A stretch of 64,000 nucleotides of DNA, from NCBI RefSeq assembly GCF_004310395.1, contig NZ_BFAX01000003.1, positions 115,333-179,332 on the forward strand. Reading direction: 5' to 3'. Every line of letters begins with the position of its first letter. The first letter of the stretch is position 1. Shown here in pieces: positions 57,665 to 64,000 of the stretch. The position numbers were made by a program, and so were the translations under genes. A model generated the notes under the pieces. The model saw nothing but the letters and a program-made list of their open reading frames with translations, did not search any database and had not been told where the DNA came from. This stretch comes from Methanofervidicoccus abyssi (lineage in GTDB: Archaea > AGJL01 > Methanococci > Methanococcales > Methanococcaceae).

Positions 57665-58354
57665 ATGACTATAAAGGGAGTATTATTCGATTTAGATGAT
57701 ACCCTTTACGATTCTACCACCTTTGTAGATAGGGCTAGAAAAGAGGCCATAAAGATGATGATAGATGCTGGGTTAAATGCTACAGAGGAAGAGGCTTATA
57801 ACATCCTCCAGAGGATTATTAAACAGAAAGGTTCGAATTACGGTCACCATTTTGATGATCTAGTAAAGGCTATAGAGGGACAGTACAACCCTAAGATAGT
57901 TACCATGGGCATAATCACCTATCACAACGTTAAATTTGCTCTTCTAAGACCTTACCCAGATACTATAAAAACCCTCATAGAGTTAAAAAAGATGAGATTG
58001 AAACTGGGGGTAGTTACAGATGGTATTACTGTAAAACAGTGGGAGAAACTTATAAGGCTAGGGATAGCAGATTTCTTTGATGAGGTTGTAACTTCAGAAG
58101 AGTACGGACTTGGAAAACCGAATATCGAGTTCTACAGATATGCCCTTAAGAAGATGAACTTAAAAGGGGAAGAGGTAGTATATGTAGGGGACAGAATGGA
58201 TAATGACATTATACCGGCGAGTAAAGTAGGTATGCATACTATAAGAATACTTAGGGGTAAATATAAAGATATGAAAGGTAAATGTAAATACGAAGTTAAA
58301 AGTTTAAGGGAGGTTGTAGATATAGTAAAAAAATTGATAGAGGAAGGAGTGTAG
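57665..58354 (+). CDS. HAD-family phosphatase (glyceraldehyde 3-phosphate phosphatase type)
   Basis: 229 residues. HAD motif I FDLDDTLYDST (about 8-18), motif II VVTDG (about 117), and motif III/IV KPN and YVGDRMDNDIIPA (about 177-189). A helical cap lies at about 20-95. The closest characterised type in M. jannaschii is a phosphatase active on glyceraldehyde 3-phosphate; substrate assignment is moderate. ATG 57665 follows AAAAGGTGCCTAA. Six bases before cobS. Confidence 0.82.
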   Translation: MTIKGVLFDLDDTLYDSTTFVDRARKEAIKMMIDAGLNATEEEAYNILQRIIKQKGSNYGHHFDDLVKAIEGQYNPKIVTMGIITYHNVKFALLRPYPDTIKTLIELKKMRLKLGVVTDGITVKQWEKLIRLGIADFFDEVVTSEEYGLGKPNIEFYRYALKKMNLKGEEVVYVGDRMDNDIIPASKVGMHTIRILRGKYKDMKGKCKYEVKSLREVVDIVKKLIEEGV

Positions 58355-58360
58355 GATAAG

Positions 58361-59143
58361 ATGAAAAAACTAGGTGATGCCATAGATGGGATTAAGGGAT
58401 TGATCGCCTTTATGACTAGGATACCTGTAGGAAACTTCCACAGTGATCTCGAGGAGATTTCTAAGTACCTACTGTTTGTCCTGTTGATAGGAATGTTTAT
58501 AGGATTCTTAGGATCTCTTGTAACCTTTCCCTTTTACTGTTTGAAGGTGGATGCTCCTATTTTGATAGGTACTTTAGTACTTTTCACCATGTTATATATA
58601 CAAGGTTTCCATCATGTAGATGGGTTGGGGGATTACGGAGATGCCTGGATGGTAATGGGAGGTGCCAGGAGGAAATTAGAAGTGATGAGAGATGTATATG
58701 TAGGTGTTGGGGCCCTTGTGTTCATATTTTTCATAGAGATGATCTCCTTAACATCCATAGGTTACCTCTACTCTAAACTTCCATTCCTAACATTTTTGAA
58801 GTTAATGATACTAACAGAGGCATCTTCTAGGTTAGGACTTCTCACCTGTGCATGCTGCGGTATTCCCTCTAAAGAAGGTACAGGGAGGTACTTTGTTAAG
58901 AATACTAACGAATATCATCTATCCTTAGGTTATCTCATAATGATGATACTCTCATTTCTCTTAGACATGCCAAAGATTGGAGTGTTATGCTCTACTGTTG
59001 CTGTGTTCTTTGCTATGGCTGTTGCAAAGAAATCTAACAGTGAGATAAACTGTGTCACTGGAGATGTGTTAGGGGCCACCGTCGAGATGACAAGGGCAGT
59101 GGTTTTACTAAGTGCATACCTCGGGACAAATTTATATATATGA
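58361..59143 (+). CDS. cobS: adenosylcobinamide-GDP ribazoletransferase
   Basis: 260 residues, polytopic membrane enzyme completing the cobamide by attaching alpha-ribazole. Motifs are MTRIPVG (about 18-24), GFHHVDGLGDYGDAWM (about 84-99) and the C-terminal INCVTGDVLGATVEMTRA (about 226-243). About five to six helices. ATG 58361 follows GGAAGGAGTG, six bases after the phosphatase stop. Cobamide is needed for the methyltransferases of methanogenesis. Confidence 0.94.
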   Translation: MKKLGDAIDGIKGLIAFMTRIPVGNFHSDLEEISKYLLFVLLIGMFIGFLGSLVTFPFYCLKVDAPILIGTLVLFTMLYIQGFHHVDGLGDYGDAWMVMGGARRKLEVMRDVYVGVGALVFIFFIEMISLTSIGYLYSKLPFLTFLKLMILTEASSRLGLLTCACCGIPSKEGTGRYFVKNTNEYHLSLGYLIMMILSFLLDMPKIGVLCSTVAVFFAMAVAKKSNSEINCVTGDVLGATVEMTRAVVLLSAYLGTNLYI

Positions 59144-59189
59144 TCACAGTAAAAAATAGAGAACTACAATAATTATTTTGGTGAATACT

Positions 59190-59534
59190 ATGATCGATAG
59201 AATCTTGGCAGATCTGAACAAGGTAGAAGGTATAAAGGGTTCAATGGTTGTAGGTAAGGATGGACTTGTAATAGCAGCCCAGATGCCTCCTGGAATAGAT
59301 GTGGAGTTAATAGGTGCAATGGCCTCAGCAGCCTATGGTTCTGCGGAGAGAACAGCATCTGAAATGAACCAGGGAGCCTTACAACAGATGATGATAGAAG
59401 GTGAGCATGGTAAAACACTTATGACCGATGTGGGAGATAGCATATTGGTAGTACTTACAGATACCAATGTAAATTTAGGATTAATAAGGTTAGCCATGAA
59501 GAGAAGTACAGAGAAGGTTAAGAATACCCTTTAA
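59190..59534 (+). CDS. Roadblock/LC7 domain protein
   Basis: 114 residues from ATG 59190, with TTGGTGA upstream; TTG 59178 and GTG 59181 fall within or next to that site. The Roadblock/LC7 fold is clear: ILADLNKVEGIKGSMVV, GLVIAAQMPPGID, and the C-terminal SILVVLTDTNVNLGLIRL. Such proteins regulate small Ras-like GTPases as MglB-like activators or scaffolds. A single small GTPase of a different (Era-like) type lies at 28188. It is 46 bases after cobS, convergent with the next gene. Confidence 0.88.
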   Translation: MIDRILADLNKVEGIKGSMVVGKDGLVIAAQMPPGIDVELIGAMASAAYGSAERTASEMNQGALQQMMIEGEHGKTLMTDVGDSILVVLTDTNVNLGLIRLAMKRSTEKVKNTL

Positions 59535-59546
59535 ATTGAAAAGTCT

Positions 59547-60509
59547 TTACAGTATATTTTTAAGTATATTTGCTATCTCATAGATATCCTCGAGAGAGAG
59601 GGAGTTAATATCTATCTTCTTCATCTCGAGTACAATACCTTTTTTCAATACCCTTTCATAGATAGGGCATTTAGTGATGAAGGATTTTCCATTATCCAAC
59701 TTTATAACTTTATTTATTTTTTTAGACACCTCTCCTGGATTTTCATGTTCCACAAATACACATACCCCCTCTTCACCTTTGAAGTAGGCTTTCTCCAATT
59801 TCTCCTTTAGAATATCACAGTATTCTACCAATTTTCTATACGTCTTTCTTGCATTGAGAGCTTCCTCTTTCATAAGGCCGTATATATTAATTACCTTGAA
59901 GGCTTTTAAGAGATTCTTTAACTCTTCTATCTTACCATTATCCCTGAGAATATCTTCTATTTTTTTATTTATACCTAGGAATCCTCCATAATCACAGTTT
60001 ATTATTTTAGGAGATCCTGTTGAACAAACTACTATATCTCCATACCCACAGGTTCCCCCTACGCCTCCGGAGGCATCTTCTACAAGTATCACATCCATGT
60101 CTTCACACACCTTTTTTATCTCCTCCATAGGCTGATGTACTAAATAGCCTCCAAGGGTTGTTAAAAATAGAGCGTGGATATCATTTTTCCTTAAAATATC
60201 CTCCAACGTACATGGATCCACCATGCCTAAGTTAGTTTTAAGTTTCACAACGTTAAATTTAAACGTCCTTGGATACTCTAAGAAACCTTTCCATCCTCCC
60301 ATATCAGGTACTAAGATATTTTCACATTCCTTTTTTTCAATATTTCTCAGTATATAGGAGGCTACATATAATCCAGCGTTTCCAGAAGGTAGTATAGATA
60401 TATCCATCTCGTATTTCAGTAGATCTTTTATGACTGTTATCAACTCCTTAAGGTCTCCTTTAGATTCTACTATCCCTCTTACGGAAGGTTTTCTATATGG
60501 GAGTATCAT
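59547..60509 (-). CDS. PLP-dependent aminotransferase-like protein
   Basis: 320 residues. It has a fold-type I pattern: substrate/phosphate loop PSGNAGLYVA (about 41-50), Asp in VEDASGGVGG (about 146), and a likely Schiff-base lysine in STGSPKIINCDYGG (about 167-180). The C-terminal small domain is shorter than usual. The closest types are DegT/DnrJ or cysteine-desulfurase-like enzymes. The substrate is unknown. ATG 60509 follows GGTGATCTC. No pathway neighbours. Confidence 0.7.
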   Translation of the reverse strand: MILPYRKPSVRGIVESKGDLKELITVIKDLLKYEMDISILPSGNAGLYVASYILRNIEKKECENILVPDMGGWKGFLEYPRTFKFNVVKLKTNLGMVDPCTLEDILRKNDIHALFLTTLGGYLVHQPMEEIKKVCEDMDVILVEDASGGVGGTCGYGDIVVCSTGSPKIINCDYGGFLGINKKIEDILRDNGKIEELKNLLKAFKVINIYGLMKEEALNARKTYRKLVEYCDILKEKLEKAYFKGEEGVCVFVEHENPGEVSKKINKVIKLDNGKSFITKCPIYERVLKKGIVLEMKKIDINSLSLEDIYEIANILKNIL

Positions 60510-61170
60510 GAGATCACCAGGATTTTTTTATATTATAAAAAACTCTTTATACTATAACAATTATCAACCCAATAAAAATATTTATTATAATTAAGATTGT
60601 TATAACTTAAAATGAGAAAAAAGAGTACATCTCACCGTTATTTTCTCGAAAACTTTGAGTACTGGAAAAAATAAGACGGACTTTTATTAATTTTCTATTT
60701 CTATTATATAAGTATAGAGCAAAAATTATTATTGGGAGGGTTTTTTTACCTTCTTTTTATTAATAATTTTATCTCAATTAATAGAATCGCCCGTGTTTAT
60801 TATTTAATGTTAATTTCTGTTAAACTTTTAAACTAACAACAACTATTTGGTATCCCAATAAAAAAATTCTTCTTCTTTTAAAATTTTATATTTAGGATTT
60901 TTTAAATAGTCATAAATCGATAAATATGAAAATTAATAATAAAAATAGTAGAGTCTTAAATTTAGGTACTCTTTCCATTAAATGGACTATATTGTGTACT
61001 GGGAAGGTATTACAGGATTTTATATTAAACCTTCTTTTTTAAGAGTTTTTTATTTTTTTATTTAACTTTTTTAAATTATATTATTATTTTATTTATAATA
61101 AATCTAATTATTATTTTAACACAACCAACTATCCAAAAGAGAAATAATTGTATATACACAATACACAACT
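60510..61170. other. long AT-rich intergenic region upstream of the aminotransferase gene
   Basis: 661 bp with no credible gene. A block 1-like copy of the dispersed element lies at 60630-60665. The rest is runs of A and T with short inverted repeats. Confidence 0.45.
60630..60665 (+). repeat. dispersed intergenic element, block 1 copy
   Basis: TCTCACCGTTATTTTCTCG then AAAACTTTGAG. It aligns with TCTCACGATATTTCCTG then AACATTAAG of copy b at 26449-26472. Block 2 is not recognisable nearby. Confidence 0.4.
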
Positions 61171-61530
61171 TCAATGATACTTTTTTATCTCATCTATGAT
61201 ATACTGGCAAGCTAAAAATGCCTCCTTTCTATGTTTACCAAATACATAAATAGATGTTACTATATCCCCAACCTTTAAGTAACCTACGTTATGATACACC
61301 ACCACATCTATAATATCAAACCTTTTGAGAGCATCCTCCACTATATCTCTTATCTCCTTAGATATATCATCTACAACCATACCGTCTGAAGGCATCTTTT
61401 TTCCACATATTATATCGTAATTCCTCACATAACCTGTTATAGATACATAGCAACCCATTTCTCCCTTATATTTTTCTATAAGTCTATTTATAGCGTCTCT
61501 GAATTCCTCGTAGTTGTTATATACCTTCAT
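61171..61530 (-). CDS. moaE: MoaE-family molybdopterin synthase large subunit, short form
   Basis: 119 residues. MoaE features include YVSITGYVRN (about 28-37), VVYHNVGYLKVGDIVTSIYV (about 77-96) and HRKEAFLACQYIIDE (about 100-114). MoaE builds the dithiolene of molybdopterin. Usual length is 140-150; this one ends right after the helix and lacks the PxWKkE segment with the second catalytic lysine of the E. coli enzyme. A lysine (EIKK) at the position of the first remains. ATG 61530 follows GGTGATAATGTA. The upstream hydrolase ends 11 bases before it. Confidence 0.8.
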   Translation of the reverse strand: MKVYNNYEEFRDAINRLIEKYKGEMGCYVSITGYVRNYDIICGKKMPSDGMVVDDISKEIRDIVEDALKRFDIIDVVVYHNVGYLKVGDIVTSIYVFGKHRKEAFLACQYIIDEIKKYH

Positions 61531-61541
61531 TACATTATCAC

Positions 61542-62294
61542 CTATAATCTGTAGAAATCCCTTGCATTTTTATACGTACTTTCAACTATTTTCCTCTTCT
61601 CTAGTCCCCTTTTTTTCATAAGTAATCTTGTCCTGGGAAGTGCGTAGATATCTGACTTCAAACTCCCTAAGTCACTACTCAGTATAAACTTCCTATCGTA
61701 ATTTTCTATAATCTCAACAGCCTCCTCTGGATTTATCTTCGTAGGTTGTACTGTCAAACCAACATACACATCCATATCAATGAGATCTACAGTATCTCTA
61801 TTTATATGATCTATCATCACTAGATCCTCCTCTATCTCTACCTCTTTAAGTATCTTCAGAATCTCCTGTAAAGCCTTACCTTTATCCTTCTCTGGTGTGT
61901 GGATCACTACAGGCATACTGTACTCCATAGCCAGTTTAAGTTGCTCCTTTAGGAGATTTTTCTCATCATCTCTCAGATAATGGAGTCCAGTTTCTCCTAC
62001 GCCTACAACGTTTTTATCTTCTAAATATCTTGGCATCTCCTCTATCAACCTCTGCCATTCCTTTGGATACCCCATTGGATGTATTCCTATAGCTACTTTA
62101 ACATCTACCCCTGCCATTAAACCCCTCTTAGTTTCCATCCCTATCAGTCTCTCCCAGTGATCGAGATATACCTCTGGGACACTCATCCTATAGGGATTGT
62201 GGGCACAGGTGACAATCTTTTCAATACCACATAGAGCCATCTTTTCCAGGTCTTCAAAACTTCTAACATCCAGGTGCGTATGGGCATCGATCAT
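61542..62294 (-). CDS. TatD-type metal-dependent hydrolase (paralogue 2)
   Basis: 250 residues from ATG 62294, preceded by GGTGATC; the longer start to 62306 overlaps it. TIM-barrel amidohydrolase with HxH in IDAHTHLD, GIHPMGYP, GVGETGLH, VVIHTP, IDHIN and SSDLGSLKSD. It is paralogous to the gene at 23637-24401, sharing length, motif order and the ALPRT ending. Substrate unknown. Eleven bases upstream of moaE, probably same transcript. Confidence 0.82.
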   Translation of the reverse strand: MIDAHTHLDVRSFEDLEKMALCGIEKIVTCAHNPYRMSVPEVYLDHWERLIGMETKRGLMAGVDVKVAIGIHPMGYPKEWQRLIEEMPRYLEDKNVVGVGETGLHYLRDDEKNLLKEQLKLAMEYSMPVVIHTPEKDKGKALQEILKILKEVEIEEDLVMIDHINRDTVDLIDMDVYVGLTVQPTKINPEEAVEIIENYDRKFILSSDLGSLKSDIYALPRTRLLMKKRGLEKRKIVESTYKNARDFYRL

Positions 62295-62550
62295 GAGGAT
62301 CACCAATTTATGATTTTAAGTAACATTATGATAATACTTATTGCATTATCTATGAAAAATCTGGTTAATAAAGGTTTGTAGATGGACGGAGATCTCGAAA
62401 TATTTGGTCATTACATTTAAATTACTTCGAGGAAGGACAAGGTTTTTTGGATCAAAAAAATTTATTTGATCTTAATTACCCAGTTAATTTTTATTTTTAA
62501 GTAATAGTCATTATATTTACTATTTTATCATTATAATTTTACTTATATAT

Positions 62551-63249
62551 TTAATATCTACCAATAGAACCAAGTTTCAAAGTAGAGTTAAAATATACCT
62601 TCCCATCTTCCTCTACCTTAATCTTAAACCCTCTAAAATCCACTCCCCTCTCAAGAGCCCTGTAGAACATCTCACTGAATTCCTTATCTATCTCCCAGTT
62701 GGGAAGGAAGTACTTACAGTCTCTAACTGCCATTATAAGTATTACAGCATTATAACCCATCTCTTTAGCCTCTATTAACTCCCTAAGATGCTTTACACCC
62801 CTTTTCGTCGGAGCATCTGGGAAGTATCCTATACCTCCCTTCACGAGGTTGCAACCCTTTAACTCTACAAAGGTGTTGTTATCCACTAGAAAATCAAAAC
62901 GACTGTTTTTAAATTTAACCTCCTTCTCTATCTTCCTAGGCGTAAAACCCAATATGCCCTTTGCTATGGCTCTATGTGCTATAAAAGAGTGGAGAGATGT
63001 ATTTACAAGTACCCACTCTCCCCTAACATTAACCGTTATCAATGTGTAGTCGGTTTTTAACCCCTCCCTGTTTTTCACTACCCATATCTTTCTACCTCTA
63101 ACTAGTATATCCCTGAGACGTCCAGTATCTGCTATGTAGCAATTTCTCTCCTTACTATCTATAACTATTTTCCCTAAAAACCTGTTCACCCTTTTTATAA
63201 ATTTACCAACCTCCAGGTTTCCAAGATTATTTAGATCCATAAGTTCCAA
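62551..63249 (-). CDS. sfsA: SfsA family protein
   Basis: 232 residues, standard length. SfsA family with CYIADTGRLRDIL (about 37-49), the nuclease-like core RFDFLVDNNTFVELKGCNLV (about 118-137) and FPDAPTKRGVKHLREL (about 143-158). The middle motif is a PD-(D/E)xK arrangement, and in E. coli the protein binds DNA. The true function is not settled. The start is TTG 63249, ideally spaced after AAAGGTGAAAT; ATG 63240 is an alternative 14 bases from that site. Confidence 0.92.
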   Translation of the reverse strand: MELMDLNNLGNLEVGKFIKRVNRFLGKIVIDSKERNCYIADTGRLRDILVRGRKIWVVKNREGLKTDYTLITVNVRGEWVLVNTSLHSFIAHRAIAKGILGFTPRKIEKEVKFKNSRFDFLVDNNTFVELKGCNLVKGGIGYFPDAPTKRGVKHLRELIEAKEMGYNAVILIMAVRDCKYFLPNWEIDKEFSEMFYRALERGVDFRGFKIKVEEDGKVYFNSTLKLGSIGRY

Positions 63250-63461
63250 AATTTCACCTTTACGTAGTTAAAAGATTAACTAGCTCCTATCAAAAGTAAA
63301 TGATTAAAAGAATAAAAAAATAAAAAAAGAAAAATTAGAATATTAATAAGAAAAAGATAAAAACTCTTTTAAAGAGAAAAAGTTTTAATATAAACCTTAT
63401 TGTATTATTTTTTATTTGATATTAATTATTTTTTTAATAATTATTATTCCCGATTTTCACC

Positions 63462-64000
63462 TTATTGCCTTATTACCCTAAGTACAACAGCCAGGATTCC
63501 AAAAAATATCTCTATTATCCACAGAGTTAAAACTAACTCGTACTCCCTCATTGGATATATTTTTAAAATAAGTCTTGGGAGGGAGAGGTACCCCCTACCT
63601 GGATCCAGTTTTCCGTCTTCCCGTAAGGTAGTAGGTTTGTGGTCTTCTCTCTTTGTAACACCTGCGGAAAGGTACTTCAAGAATGCATCTATAATGTAAG
63701 GGGTCATTATAATAATAAACTCAGGTATGGAGTATCTAATAGCGAGAGTAACTAAAAATGCTCCTATAGGGAGAGTGCCCACATCTCCTGGAAACACCTT
63801 AGCTGGATACTTATTAAAGAGTAGCAGTCCTAAATAAGAGGCTATAAAAATAAGAATCAACCTGAAACCATCGTATTCTCCATTTAACAATAACACTATA
63901 CCTAAAAAAAATGCCGAAATTATTCCTAGTCCTATCTCCAATCCGTTGAATCCAGCTAACATATTTGTAAAGTTTGAAAAGATAGAGACACCTAAGATCA
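63462..64000 (-). CDS. GlcNAc-1-phosphate transferase family protein (MraY/Alg7-like), 5' end beyond window
   Basis: Partial: the frame stays open from 63962 to the window edge, and the residues before the internal Met (FTNMLAGFNGLE) are the conserved family motif, so the true start lies beyond 64000. Further features are the FPGDVGTLPIGA metal motif and the HKPTTLRED loop, with at least four helices. The family transfers GlcNAc-1-P to a polyprenol phosphate. In methanogens without pseudomurein the likely role is the first step of protein N-glycosylation (AglH type). It fits with the sequon-rich surface proteins encoded in the window. Confidence 0.85.
   Translation of the reverse strand, partial: ILGVSIFSNFTNMLAGFNGLEIGLGIISAFFLGIVLLLNGEYDGFRLILIFIASYLGLLLFNKYPAKVFPGDVGTLPIGAFLVTLAIRYSIPEFIIIMTPYIIDAFLKYLSAGVTKREDHKPTTLREDGKLDPGRGYLSLPRLILKIYPMREYELVLTLWIIEIFFGILAVVLRVIRQ

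Noticed and set aside
60510-61170. Long AT-rich gap as a replication origin
   Set aside because: No repeated origin-box motif or initiator gene is visible; AT-richness alone is common in this genome.
1-64000. tRNA, rRNA, CRISPR arrays and insertion sequences
   Set aside because: No G+C-rich cloverleaf-like islands, no regularly spaced repeats and no transposase-like protein were seen in the gaps.

Overview
The window reads as chromosome from a low-G+C, probably thermophilic, hydrogenotrophic methanogen of the order Methanococcales. The evidence is archaeal information-processing genes (split RNA polymerase A'' subunit, EF-1alpha/EF-2, archaeal NusA, topoisomerase VI A, RFC large subunit), methanogen cofactor and carbon genes (an F430 synthase-like Mur ligase, an FrhB-family F420 protein next to a split glutamate synthase, fused Fae-Hps, HypF), archaeal FtsZ with SepF, AGA/AGG- and ATA-rich codon use, and GGTGA/GGAGG ribosome binding sites. 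The best fit by gene content is a Methanotorris/Methanothermococcus-type organism, but the genus is an inference. No tRNA, rRNA, CRISPR array or insertion sequence was seen.

Layout. 1-5054 is an accessory, envelope-directed region: a secreted Cys-rich protein, a three-helix membrane protein with two histidines suited to haem binding whose first 275 bp are repeated exactly upstream, a secreted CWB2-type protein, a probable frameshifted small gene, and a secreted alkaline phosphatase ending in a dockerin-like domain. 5392-12747 is a translation/transcription block: rpoA2, rpl30e, nusA, rps12, rps7, EF-2, EF-1alpha, rps10, followed by three tandem hairpins. 13044-19476 holds two small proteins, an F430 synthase-like ligase, ftsY, a PF01877 RNA-binding protein, a radical SAM-TRAM protein and rfcL. 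19829-25931 holds purF, secF-secD, a TatD-type hydrolase and a MiaB-like tRNA methylthiotransferase. 26813-31272 holds argF, a GTPase-sepF pair, rtcB and a SWIM zinc-finger protein.

31416-36167 is a four-gene set for glutamate synthase split into amidotransferase, FMN/Fe-S synthase and GXGXG proteins plus an FrhB-like F420 protein. 36436-39032 holds secE, ftsZ and top6A. 39257-42473 is a three-gene operon of pilin-like, N-glycosylation-rich surface proteins, followed by pstB-phoU. 44589-52314 holds ppsA, DUF357 and UPF0212 proteins, an MnmC-like methyltransferase, a family 2 glycosyltransferase and hypF. 53032-64000 holds fae-hps, a CobT-like protein, a PAPS-reductase-like protein, a possible Ehb subunit, a HAD phosphatase, cobS, a roadblock protein, an aminotransferase-like protein, a short MoaE, a second TatD-type hydrolase, sfsA and a GlcNAc-1-P transferase cut by the window edge.

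The most distinctive observations are the exact duplication of the haem-helix coding segment, the dockerin-tailed phosphatase, the separation of rpoA2 from rpoA1, a degenerate intergenic element recurring at about nine places, and the tandem hairpins after rps10. Many start codons were moved from the longest open frame to an internal ATG because the longer start lies inside the ribosome binding site.
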